Below, piece by piece: positions 1-7,566 of a stretch of 13,995 bases of DNA. The position numbers and the translations under genes were made by a program. Each line of letters begins with the position of its first letter. Within the stretch, counting starts at the first letter, position 1. Under the pieces are notes generated by a model. It searched no databases. It was not told where the DNA came from and was given only the letters and a program-made list of their open reading frames with translations. Source of the DNA: an uncultured Gammaproteobacteria bacterium. GTDB lineage: Bacteria > Pseudomonadota > Gammaproteobacteria > Rariloculales > Rariloculaceae. The DNA is taken from NCBI GenBank assembly GCA_946887385.1, contig CAMPKU010000110.1, positions 1 to 13,995 on the forward strand, written 5' to 3'.

Positions 1-1
1 A

Positions 2-71
2 GCGTCGGCGACAGGACGTCGCCGACGCAGCCTACAGGGACGTATTCACGGCGGTCCCGGGCGACCCCTGT
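2..71. repeat. Inverted-repeat block, probable dispersed intergenic element
   Basis: Bases 2-12 and 18-28 are a perfect 11-base inverted repeat (GCGTCGGCGAC / GTCGCCGACGC) around the 5-base loop AGGAC. A second inverted pair, GGGAC (37-41) and GTCCC (54-58), follows, and ACAGGG (34-39) pairs with CCCTGT (66-71). The first hairpin has no T-run after it, so it is not an ordinary intrinsic terminator. The dense nested pairing resembles REP-like or other dispersed intergenic elements of proteobacterial genomes, but only one copy is visible here, so repetition is inferred. The element may extend to about base 96 and beyond the left edge. It lies directly upstream of the uvrA-like reading frame. 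Confidence 0.5.
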
Positions 72-96
72 TGCGGCGCGACCAGCATCGCTTGCG

Positions 97-2721
97 TTGC
101 GCTCGAACGCTTCTTTGGGGGGGAAGAAGGAGATAGAGATAAGAGGGGCGCGGGAGCACAACTTGCGCGATGTCGATGTGGTGATTCCGCGGGACAAGGT
201 GACGGTGATTACGGGGGTGAGTGGGAGCGGCAAGAGCACGGTTGCGTTCGACATTTTGTTTGCGGAGGGGCAGCGGCGGTATCTCGAGTCGCTGAATGCG
301 TATGCGCGGCAGTTCGTCGAGCCGGCGGGGCGCGCCGATGTCGACGCCGTGTACGGCATTCCGCCCACCGTTGCGATCGAGCAGCGCACCAGCCGCGGCG
401 GCCGCAAGAGCACCGTCGCCACGCTCACCGAGATCTATCACTTCCTGCGCCTGCTGTTCGTGAAGCTCGGCGTGCAGCACTGCCCGGATTGCGGCGTGCC
501 GATCGACGCGCAGAGCCTCGAGGCGATCCACGCCAAAGTCATGAAGCGGCACCGCGGCAAGCATGTGGTGTTGTTCGCGCCGCTCGTCATCGGCCGCAAG
601 GGCTACTACACCGAGCTCGCCGAGTGGGCGTCGAGCCGCGGGGTTGCTGCGCTGCGCGTCGACGGCAAGCTCACGCCCACCGACACGTGGCCGCGCCTCG
701 ACCGATTCAAGGAGCACGACATCGAGCTGCCCGTGGCGGAGCTCGACGTGCGGCCGGCGGCCGGCCGCGAGCTGGCCGCGGCGCTCGAGCAAGCCGTGAA
801 GCTCGGCCGCAACATGGTTCGCGTGGTCGAGACGGCGGGCGAGGGCGAGCTCTACTCCACCGAGCGCGCGTGCCCGTCGTGCAGCCGCAGTTTCGAGCCG
901 CTCGATCCGCGCCTGTTCTCGTACAACTCTCGCTACGGCTGGTGCCCCGAATGCTTCGGCACCGGCGTCGAGCTGCCCGACCTCGATGACGAGCAGAGCG
1001 GCGACGAGGCGGAGTGGGCAGACGTCGCCGCCGACGCCGGGCCGTGCTCGGTGTGCGGCGGCAAGCGCCTGCGGCCCGAAGCGCTCGCCGTGCGGCTGCA
1101 GGGCGAGACCATCGCCGACGTCACGGCTCGGTCGGTGGCGCGCTCGCGGAAGTCGTTCGAGAAGCTCAAGCTCGGCGCGCGCGAGCGCGAGATCGCGCGC
1201 GACGTGGTGCCCGAGATCGTGAGCCGTCTCGGCTTTCTCGACCTCGTGGGGCTCGGCTATCTCACGCTCGACCGCGCGGCGCCGTCGCTGTCGGGCGGCG
1301 AAGCGCAGCGCATCCGCCTCGCCGCGCAGCTCGGCTCGAACTTGCGCGGCGTCTGCTACATCCTCGACGAGCCGACGATCGGCCTGCATCCGCGCGACAA
1401 TGCACTGCTGCTCGATACGATCGAGAAGCTCGCGGCCAAGGGCAACACGGTGGTCGTGGTGGAGCACGACGAGGAAACGATTCGCCGCGCGGAGCACGTC
1501 GTCGATCTCGGTCCGGGCGCGGGCCGCCACGGCGGCGAGGTGGTGGTGGCGGGCTCGCTCGCGGATCTCGTGGCGTGCGAGCGCTCCGTCACGGGCCGTG
1601 CGCTGGCCGCGCCGCCGCAGCACCCGTTGTTCCCGCGGCGCAAGACGCGCAAAGGCGGCATCGATACCGCCTGGCTCGAGCTTACGGGCGTGACGCGCCA
1701 CAATCTGCGCGGCCTCGATGTTGCGCTGCCGCTTGCGCGGCTCGTGTGTGTGACGGGCGTGAGCGGCAGCGGCAAGAGCACGCTGCTGCGCGACGTGCTC
1801 GAGGACAATCTTGCGCGGCTCGTGGCGGCGCGGCGCGGTCGAGCGGCGAAGCTCAGCGCTGTTACGAGCTTGAACGGTTGGCAAGGCATCGGCCGCGTGC
1901 TCGAGGTGGATCAAACGCCGATCGGCAAGACGCCGCGCTCGTGCCCGGCCACCTACGTGGGCATCTTCGACGAGATTCGCAAGCTGTTCGCGGCGACCAC
2001 GGAGGCGCGCCTGCGCGGCTACGACGCGAGCCGCTTCTCGTTCAACGCGGCCGGCGGCCGCTGCGAAGGCTGCGAGGGCCAAGGCTTGCGGAAGATCGAG
2101 ATGAGCTTCCTGCCCGACGTGCGCGTTGCGTGCGAGCGCTGCGGCGGCCGCCGCTTCAACGCGGAGACGCTCGCCGTGGAGTTTCGCGGCAAGAACATCG
2201 GCGACGTGCTGCTGATGACGGTGGACGAAGCCGTGGCGTTTTTCGCGGCGCAGCCGAAAATCCATCACGCGCTCACGCTGCTGCGCGACGTGGGCCTCGG
2301 CTACTTGGCGCTGGGGCAGCCGAGCCCGACGCTGTCGGGCGGCGAAGCGCAGCGCGTGAAGCTCGTGACGGAGCTCGCGAAGGTGCGGCCGGAAAGCCTG
2401 CGCGCGCGGCCGTCGGCGCCCACGTTGTACGTGCTCGACGAGCCGACGATCGGTTTACACATTGCCGACGTCGAGAAGCTCGTTCGCGTGCTGCATCGGC
2501 TCGTTGACGCAGGTAACAGCGTGTTCGTCATCGAGCACAATCTCGACGTGATGGCCGAGGCCGATTGGATCGTGGATCTTGGGCCCGAAGGCGGCGACGG
2601 CGGCGGGCGCATCGTCGCAGAGGGCCCTCCCGAAAAAGTCGTTCGCGGCCGCTCGCACACGGCCCGTGCGCTGAGCGCTTTCTTGAGGTCGCGCGGCAAC
2701 GTCATCGACAAGCCGATTTGA
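97..2721 (+). CDS. uvrA: UvrA-like excinuclease ABC subunit A, lacking most of the insertion domain
   Basis: UvrA is the damage-sensing ATPase that loads UvrB on DNA in nucleotide excision repair. This 874-residue protein has both ABC modules: Walker [10 protein letters not shown] at residues 40-48 and 554-562, signature LSGGEAQR at 398-405 and 746-753, and Walker B LDEPT near 423 and 780. Zinc-type CxxC pairs lie at 129/132, 259/262, 283/286, 317/320, 656/659 and 679/682. The UvrB-binding region (about 130-245) appears intact. Only about 30 residues separate C286 from C317, where class I UvrA has about 110; this accounts for most of the shortfall from the usual 940 or so. The start is uncertain: the frame is open to the left edge with no ATG, and TTG at 97 or 115 are the available starts. 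The first 80 codons use GGG for glycine and rare ATA/AGA, unlike the rest. It could be a second, paralogous UvrA rather than the housekeeping copy. Confidence 0.88.
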   Translation: MRSNASLGGKKEIEIRGAREHNLRDVDVVIPRDKVTVITGVSGSGKSTVAFDILFAEGQRRYLESLNAYARQFVEPAGRADVDAVYGIPPTVAIEQRTSRGGRKSTVATLTEIYHFLRLLFVKLGVQHCPDCGVPIDAQSLEAIHAKVMKRHRGKHVVLFAPLVIGRKGYYTELAEWASSRGVAALRVDGKLTPTDTWPRLDRFKEHDIELPVAELDVRPAAGRELAAALEQAVKLGRNMVRVVETAGEGELYSTERACPSCSRSFEPLDPRLFSYNSRYGWCPECFGTGVELPDLDDEQSGDEAEWADVAADAGPCSVCGGKRLRPEALAVRLQGETIADVTARSVARSRKSFEKLKLGAREREIARDVVPEIVSRLGFLDLVGLGYLTLDRAAPSLSGGEAQRIRLAAQLGSNLRGVCYILDEPTIGLHPRDNALLLDTIEKLAAKGNTVVVVEHDEETIRRAEHVVDLGPGAGRHGGEVVVAGSLADLVACERSVTGRALAAPPQHPLFPRRKTRKGGIDTAWLELTGVTRHNLRGLDVALPLARLVCVTGVSGSGKSTLLRDVLEDNLARLVAARRGRAAKLSAVTSLNGWQGIGRVLEVDQTPIGKTPRSCPATYVGIFDEIRKLFAATTEARLRGYDASRFSFNAAGGRCEGCEGQGLRKIEMSFLPDVRVACERCGGRRFNAETLAVEFRGKNIGDVLLMTVDEAVAFFAAQPKIHHALTLLRDVGLGYLALGQPSPTLSGGEAQRVKLVTELAKVRPESLRARPSAPTLYVLDEPTIGLHIADVEKLVRVLHRLVDAGNSVFVIEHNLDVMAEADWIVDLGPEGGDGGGRIVAEGPPEKVVRGRSHTARALSAFLRSRGNVIDKPI

Positions 2722-2902
2722 CTTAACGGCTGCTGCATTCAAAAAAGCCGACGCGGATTCCAAAAGTTGCGGTGCGCGTGCGCGCGCCTGTACCCACGGA
2801 TTGGCCTTGCGTTTCTTCGCTTAGCGGCTCTTTGCGGGCATGAGGCATGGATGTTGCAGCCCGTAGGCGCCGGTCTTGAAGCCGAAGGGAGATTTTTTGT
2901 CG

Positions 2903-4435
2903 ATGCCACGGACGGTTGCGAGCGACACACTGCGTTCGTCCTATGCCGTCGCGGCGCTCGCGGCGCTGTGCGCGGTGGTGCTGCTGTTGTCCACGCGGCT
3001 CGGCATCGGCGTAACCGTGGATTCCACGTCCTACCTCGGCTTTCGGCCGCACGACGCCGGTTATCCGCCGCTGTACAGCGGGCTCATGCGGCTCGCCGCC
3101 GGATTGCCCGTCGACGTCGCGGTGCTCGCAAGGCTCTACCACGTGGCGTTGTACGCCGCAGCGGCCGTTGTGGTTTGGCGATTGCTACATGCGGCCACGG
3201 GCCGCTCGGCGCCCGCGTGGGCCGGCGCAATACTCAGCGTGTTCGCCGGACAGGCGGTGGTTGTGTACTCGATGGCGTTGTCGGAGCCCACGTTCGTGGT
3301 GCTCACGCTGCTCACGCTGCAAGCGCTGTCGTCATGGGTGGACGGGCGCGCGCGGCGCGTGTTCTTCATCGCGGCCGTGCTGGCGGCACTTGCAACGCTG
3401 GCACGGTATCCCGGCGTGGCGCTCGTCGCGACGGGTGCGTTAACGGTGCTCGTTGCTGGGGGCGGCACGGCCGTGCGCCGCGTCGCTCGATCGGCGGCGT
3501 TCGCTGCGATCGGCTTCGCGCCGCTCGCCATTTGGATGGCATACGTGGCGCTCACGCAGGGCACGGCCGTCGGCCGCGAGGCCGGATTGGCGGGAACCGC
3601 GGACGCAAGCACGTTGTACGAAGGCTTGCTCGAAGCCGCGCGCTATCTGCTGCCCACCGACTTTCCGCCGGCGCTACGCATCGCTGCGCTCGTGACGGTG
3701 CTGGCCGCCATCGGCGCGGCAACGGCGGCTTTCTACGCGCAGCGCGAGCGCGTGACGCCGCACGCCGATCGGCCGCATCGATATTTGCCGCTCATCCTTC
3801 TCGGCTTCGTCGCGAGCTATTTGTCCGTGCTCGTGCTCGCGGTGTACGTGGAGCCGTACCTGCCGATCTTGGACCGCTATCTGTATCCGGCGTACGTCGC
3901 GCTGGTAATGCTCGGCGTGATCGTGCTTGCCGATCTCAAGCAGCGGCGCGTGCTGGCGCGCCGCGTGGTGGCGGTCGCCGTAGTGGGCTTCGTGGCATTG
4001 AGCCTGGTGCGTACCGCGAAAGTGGTTCGCGACGGCTATGTGGAAGGTTGGGGCTACGAAAGCAGCGAGTGGCGGTCGTCGGCCACCGTGGCGTACGTCG
4101 CCACGCTGCCCCCGTCTACGGCGGTCTACAGCGACGATCCCTACGCGCTGCTCTACCTCACCAAGCGCGACGTGGAAGAGGTGCCGCAGAAGATCGTGCG
4201 CCGGTTGGGCGCCGCCAATCCGGCCTTCGAGCACGAGCTTACCCATATGCGGGAGCGATTGGAGGACACCGACGGCGTGGTAGTCATCTTCGAGCGCGAC
4301 AGAGGGAAGTTCGTGATGCCGGTGCTTCCCGACATCGAGCGTGCGATGCCGATCTACGAGCACGCGCGCTTCGAGGACGCGGCGCTTTATGCCGTGGTGC
4401 CGCGCGATCGCGTTCTGGTTGCTGACAGGCGCTGA
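2903..4435 (+). CDS. Polytopic membrane protein, GT-C-type glycosyltransferase-like
   Basis: This is a 510-residue integral membrane protein with about eleven hydrophobic helices (near 13-34, 76-96, 104-124, 128-146, 152-168, 171-188, 197-217, 257-277, 294-315, 328-346, 353-369) and a soluble C-terminal part (371-510). The first extracytoplasmic loop holds VDSTSYLG (D40), the place where GT-C enzymes carry an acidic catalytic residue. The SEP motif (127-129) before a hydrophobic helix and DRYLYP (324-329) are also typical of GT-C/PMT-like proteins, which move sugars from polyprenyl-phosphate donors in the inner membrane. Acceptor and sugar cannot be told from sequence. ATG 2903 was chosen as the start; GGGAG ends 11 bases upstream, so in-frame TTG 2897, 5 bases from that site, is an alternative. 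The 181 bases upstream (2722-2902) show no convincing promoter or terminator. The methyltransferase follows after 20 bases and is probably co-transcribed. Confidence 0.75.
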   Translation: MPRTVASDTLRSSYAVAALAALCAVVLLLSTRLGIGVTVDSTSYLGFRPHDAGYPPLYSGLMRLAAGLPVDVAVLARLYHVALYAAAAVVVWRLLHAATGRSAPAWAGAILSVFAGQAVVVYSMALSEPTFVVLTLLTLQALSSWVDGRARRVFFIAAVLAALATLARYPGVALVATGALTVLVAGGGTAVRRVARSAAFAAIGFAPLAIWMAYVALTQGTAVGREAGLAGTADASTLYEGLLEAARYLLPTDFPPALRIAALVTVLAAIGAATAAFYAQRERVTPHADRPHRYLPLILLGFVASYLSVLVLAVYVEPYLPILDRYLYPAYVALVMLGVIVLADLKQRRVLARRVVAVAVVGFVALSLVRTAKVVRDGYVEGWGYESSEWRSSATVAYVATLPPSTAVYSDDPYALLYLTKRDVEEVPQKIVRRLGAANPAFEHELTHMRERLEDTDGVVVIFERDRGKFVMPVLPDIERAMPIYEHARFEDAALYAVVPRDRVLVADRR

Positions 4436-4455
4436 CATCGCCAGGAGAACTCCGT

Positions 4456-5136
4456 ATGAGCTCGCCGATCGCCATCGAACGCAAAGCCGCGCCGCAGAAA
4501 GCGGTGGTTGGCCTGCACCGCACGTTGTCGCACGGCCACCGCGTCGGGTTGCTCGCCAAGCGCATCGCCATGCACGTGGAGTCGCTCGTGCCGCAGGGCC
4601 GCGCGCGCTGCCTCGACGTGGGCTGCGGCGACATGACGCTCGCGGAGGCGGTTCACGAGCGCTCGGCGCGCAGCGACTGGCGCTGCATCGACGTGCATCG
4701 GTTGCCGCCCGCGCTGCGCCGCGACGCGCGCTGGAGCAAATACCGCTCGTTCGACGGCCGCACGATTCCATACGGCAACGGCGAGTTCGACGTTGCCTTG
4801 CTGTGCGACGTGCTGCATCACGCGCCCGAGGACGCGGCGCGCCTGCTCGCCGAAGCCAGCCGCGTGGCGCGGCACGTGCTCGTGAAGGATCACTTCGAGT
4901 ACGGGCCGTACTCGCGCGCCATGCTGCGGCTCATGGACTTCGTGGGAAACTGGGGCTACGGCGTGAGCGTGCCGCGGCAGTACTTCACGCGCGAAGCCTT
5001 CGTGCGCCTCGCCGGCGAGCAGCGCCTCGTCATCACGGCGCTCGATTGCGGCCTGGCGCTGTATGACCATTTGCCCGTCGTGCGCACGATGCTCAAGCCC
5101 GACTGGCAGTTCATCGCAGTGCTCGGCCGCGGCTAG
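4456..5136 (+). CDS. Class I SAM-dependent methyltransferase (Methyltransf_11-like)
   Basis: A 226-residue soluble protein with a Rossmann methyltransferase core. Motif I is LDVGCGDM (53-60), the glycine loop that binds S-adenosylmethionine. An acidic residue at the end of strand 2 (D79 in CIDV) would hold the ribose hydroxyls, and the post-motif is FDVALLCDVLHH (111-122), followed by a helix and VLVKDHFEYG (141-150), as in the Methyltransf_11 group. The acceptor cannot be predicted. The start is supported by AGGAG at 4443-4447, 8 bases before ATG. The gene begins 20 bases after the membrane glycosyltransferase-like gene, so the pair may act on the same cell-surface lipid or glycan, though that is inference from spacing only. 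There are no signal peptide or membrane segments, so it is expected to be cytoplasmic. Confidence 0.82.
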   Translation: MSSPIAIERKAAPQKAVVGLHRTLSHGHRVGLLAKRIAMHVESLVPQGRARCLDVGCGDMTLAEAVHERSARSDWRCIDVHRLPPALRRDARWSKYRSFDGRTIPYGNGEFDVALLCDVLHHAPEDAARLLAEASRVARHVLVKDHFEYGPYSRAMLRLMDFVGNWGYGVSVPRQYFTREAFVRLAGEQRLVITALDCGLALYDHLPVVRTMLKPDWQFIAVLGRG

Positions 5137-5182
5137 CGCCACTCCATCGACATTCGCTGTTTCGCACCGTCGCGACGCACCG

Positions 5183-5207
5183 TAGACTCTGCCGCAGTTG
5201 AACTGCG
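5183..5207 (+). promoter_or_regulatory. 15-base palindrome and possible -10 element upstream of the hydroxy-acid oxidase
   Basis: CGCAGTTGAACTGCG (5193-5207) is a perfect 7+1+7 inverted repeat in the 86-base gap before the oxidase gene. It ends two bases before the purine-rich ribosome binding site (GGAGAGA, 5209-5215). TAGACT at 5183-5188 could be a -10 element, but the matching -35 region (around 5160) is poor. The palindrome could be an operator just downstream of the transcription start, or an RNA stem (CGCAG/CTGCG with loop TTGAA) next to the ribosome binding site. The palindrome is clear; its function is inferred. Confidence 0.45.
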
Positions 5208-5222
5208 CGGAGAGACGTTGCG

Positions 5223-6341
5223 ATGGCGAGGAGCAAGCCGGCTGCCCGTAAGGCGGTGCAGAAGAAGAACGCTGCGACCGACGAGATGCTCACCACGACC
5301 GAGATCGTGGCGCTCGCGCGGAAGCGGCTGCCGGAAGCCGCGTGGGAGTTCATCGTGGGCGGGGCCGAGACGGAAACCACGATGCTGCGCAACCGCCACG
5401 CGCTCGATTCGATCGCGTTTCGGCCGCGTGTGCTGCGTAACGTCGAAGACGCAAGCCCCGCCACGAGCTTTCTCGGCACGAAGCAGCGGATTCCCGTGCT
5501 GCTCGCGCCGATCGCGAGCTTGACCGACGTCGATGCCAAGGGCGCGCTGCCCGTGGCGCGGGCGGCAGCGGCGTTCGGCTGCCTCATGCTCGTCAGCAGC
5601 GTTACGCAGCCGTCGTTCGAGGAAGTCGCGCGGGCCGCCGGCGAGCAGTTCGCGCTGCAGCTCTATACCGACGGCGACGAGAAGTGGGTGGTCGATACGG
5701 CAAAGCGCGCTGCACAGGCCGGCGCCAAGGCGCTCTGCTTGACCGTCGACGTGCCCACGTTCGGCCGCCGCGAGCGCCACATCCATCGCCGTGCCGCGAT
5801 CGCGGGCCGGGCGTTCGGCGCGTTGCGCAGCGGCGAGGCGCATCGCGGCCGCGCAGACTGGACGCTCGTGGAGAAGCTCAAGCGTGCCGTGAAGCTGCCG
5901 CTGATGGTGAAGGGGATCCAGACGGCGGAAGACGCCGAGCTGTGCGTGCAGCACGGCGTGGACATCATCTACGTCTCGAACCACGGCGGCCGCCAGCTCG
6001 ATCACGCTCGAGGCGGCATCGAGCTGTTGCCCGAGGTCATCAGCGTGGCGCGTGGCAAGGCGCAGTGCATCGTCGACGGCGGCTTCCTGCGCGGCACCGA
6101 CATTCTCAAGGGCATTGCGCGCGGGGCGGCCATGGTTGGCATTGGCAGGCTGCAGGCGCTCGCGCTCGGCGCGGCCGGCGAGCGCGGCGTTACCCGCATG
6201 CTCGAGATCCTGGAAACCGAGCTCACCGTGACCATGAAGCTGCTCGGCTTGAAGGCGCTCGGCGAGCTCGACGGCACGTATCTGCAACCCGCCACGCCCG
6301 TCACTGTGCCCGGCGTGTTCAGCGCGCTGCCGTTGCTGTGA
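5223..6341 (+). CDS. FMN-dependent alpha-hydroxy-acid oxidase/dehydrogenase family protein
   Basis: A 372-residue TIM-barrel flavoenzyme of the glycolate oxidase / L-lactate dehydrogenase family, which oxidises 2-hydroxy acids to 2-oxo acids with FMN. By alignment from memory to spinach glycolate oxidase, the conserved residues are Y148 (Y129), D176 (D157), R183 (R164), K230, H254 (catalytic base) and R257, with the signature SNHGGRQLD at 252-260 and the FMN phosphate region DGGFLRGTDILKG at 285-297. Two substrate-side residues differ: the Y24 position is F43 and the W108 position is V127. The loop between about 188 and 212 is short, and there is a Lys/Ala-rich N-terminal extension (1-20) of the kind the family does not need. 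The start ATG has GGAGAGA 7 bases upstream. There is no signal peptide or membrane anchor, so it should be cytoplasmic. Substrate and electron acceptor are unknown. Its stop lies one base from the stop of the convergent DUF1015 gene. Confidence 0.88.
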   Translation: MARSKPAARKAVQKKNAATDEMLTTTEIVALARKRLPEAAWEFIVGGAETETTMLRNRHALDSIAFRPRVLRNVEDASPATSFLGTKQRIPVLLAPIASLTDVDAKGALPVARAAAAFGCLMLVSSVTQPSFEEVARAAGEQFALQLYTDGDEKWVVDTAKRAAQAGAKALCLTVDVPTFGRRERHIHRRAAIAGRAFGALRSGEAHRGRADWTLVEKLKRAVKLPLMVKGIQTAEDAELCVQHGVDIIYVSNHGGRQLDHARGGIELLPEVISVARGKAQCIVDGGFLRGTDILKGIARGAAMVGIGRLQALALGAAGERGVTRMLEILETELTVTMKLLGLKALGELDGTYLQPATPVTVPGVFSALPLL

Positions 6342-6342
6342 G

Positions 6343-7566
6343 CTAGTCCAGCACGTGCGAGAGCAGGCCGTCGGCGAGCTTCGGCTCGAACCACGTGGAC
6401 TTCGGCGGCATCAGCTCGTTCGCGTCGGCCACAGCCATGAGCTGCACCATCTGCGTGGGATGCAGCGCGAACGCGACGGCCGCGCGGCCCGATTGCACGC
6501 GCCGCTCGAGCTCGGGCAATCCGCGGATACCGCCGACGAAATCGATGCGCGGATCGGTGCGCGGATCGCCTATTCCTAGAATCGGTGCGAGCAAACGATC
6601 CTGCAGCTGGCTCACGTCGAGATTGGCCACCGGGTCGTGAGCCGGCGCCGGCAGCGCGCGCAGCTTGAGCTCGTACCAGCGGTTGCCGAGATACATCGAG
6701 AACGTTTGCGTTTGCGGCGGCGACCGGCCGGCGGGCAGCTCGGCAACGTCGAACGATTCGCGAATCCGTGCCAGGAATGCATCGGGCGATAGGCCGTTCA
6801 AGTCGCGTACCACGCGGTTGTAGTCGAGGATGCGCATCTCGTCGTGCGGGAACGCAACGGCGAGAAAAAACTCGTGGCTCGCGTCCGGCGCTCCGCGCCG
6901 CTCTGCCGCGACGCGCGCGGCAGCCGCCGAACGATGGTGACCATCGGCAATGTAGAGCGCATCGAGCGAGCCGAGCTCGGCCTGAAGCGCCGCGGCGGTG
7001 GCCGGCGAGGCGCGCCACACGGTGTGCAGCACGTCGTTGGGCCCCGCAACCGAGAACAGCGGTGCGGCGTTCGCGGCCGCGGCGAGCACGCTGCGTAACG
7101 CCGGGTTGGCGCGGTACGCGAGCAGCACGGGGCCCGTCTGCGCGTTCAGCGTGGCGATGTTGCGAACGCGATCGTTCTCCTTGTCGGGCCGCGTGCGTTC
7201 GTGGCGGCGGATGCGGTTTTGCTCGTAGGCGCGCACCGACGCGACGAATGCGACGCCGGTCTGCACGCGGCCGTCCATGACCATGCGGTAGACGTAGAAC
7301 GACGGCTCGTCGCGGACGAGAGCGCCTTCGGCGACGAGGCGCTCGAGGCTGCGCGCGCCCTGCCCGTACGCGGCGTCGGAGTACGGCGAGCTGCCCTCCG
7401 GCAAGTCGATCTCGGGGCGCGAGATGTGCAGGAAGCTGCGCGGCCGCCCGGCGGCGAGCGCGCGTGCTTCCTCCGTGCTCACCACGTCGTAGGGTGGCGC
7501 GATCACCTCGGCTGCGCTCTCGGCGGTGGGCCGCAGCGCGGCGAACGAACGAACCAGGGCTGTCAC
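6343..7566 (-). CDS. DUF1015 family protein (COG4198-like), function unknown
   Basis: A 407-residue soluble protein with the landmarks of the DUF1015 family: APPYDV (23-28), HERTRPDKENDR (122-133), the hallmark ADGHHR (207-212) and C-terminal MPPKSTWFEPKL (386-397). Length and motif order match full-length members. The biochemical role of the family is not established to my knowledge, so no function is given. Translation starts at GTG, which overlaps the stop of the upstream cytochrome gene as GTGA (7566-7563). This implies translational coupling and membership of the TetR-cytochrome-DUF1015 operon. No strong ribosome binding site stands before the GTG, which fits coupling. There is no signal peptide, so the protein is probably cytoplasmic although its operon partner is exported. 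Confidence 0.88.
   Translation of the reverse strand: MTALVRSFAALRPTAESAAEVIAPPYDVVSTEEARALAAGRPRSFLHISRPEIDLPEGSSPYSDAAYGQGARSLERLVAEGALVRDEPSFYVYRMVMDGRVQTGVAFVASVRAYEQNRIRRHERTRPDKENDRVRNIATLNAQTGPVLLAYRANPALRSVLAAAANAAPLFSVAGPNDVLHTVWRASPATAAALQAELGSLDALYIADGHHRSAAAARVAAERRGAPDASHEFFLAVAFPHDEMRILDYNRVVRDLNGLSPDAFLARIRESFDVAELPAGRSPPQTQTFSMYLGNRWYELKLRALPAPAHDPVANLDVSQLQDRLLAPILGIGDPRTDPRIDFVGGIRGLPELERRVQSGRAAVAFALHPTQMVQLMAVADANELMPPKSTWFEPKLADGLLSHVLD

Noticed and set aside
46..2268. 740-residue open frame on the minus strand opposite the uvrA-like gene
   Set aside because: The product is dominated by Ala, Arg, Glu and His with no recognisable domain, and it mirrors the codon structure of the real gene on the other strand. 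Long antisense frames are expected in high-GC genes.
1014..2507. 497-residue plus-strand frame inside the uvrA-like gene
   Set aside because: An Arg/Ala-rich out-of-frame shadow of the gene with clear UvrA motifs.
2722..2902. Possible tRNA, small RNA or terminator between the uvrA-like gene and the membrane-protein gene
   Set aside because: No cloverleaf, no stem followed by a T-run and no conserved small frame could be found on either strand.
2767..4425. 552-residue plus-strand frame overlapping the membrane glycosyltransferase-like gene
   Set aside because: Arg/Gly/Ala-rich with no hydrophobic helices or domain; the overlapping frame has GT-C features and coherent membrane segments.
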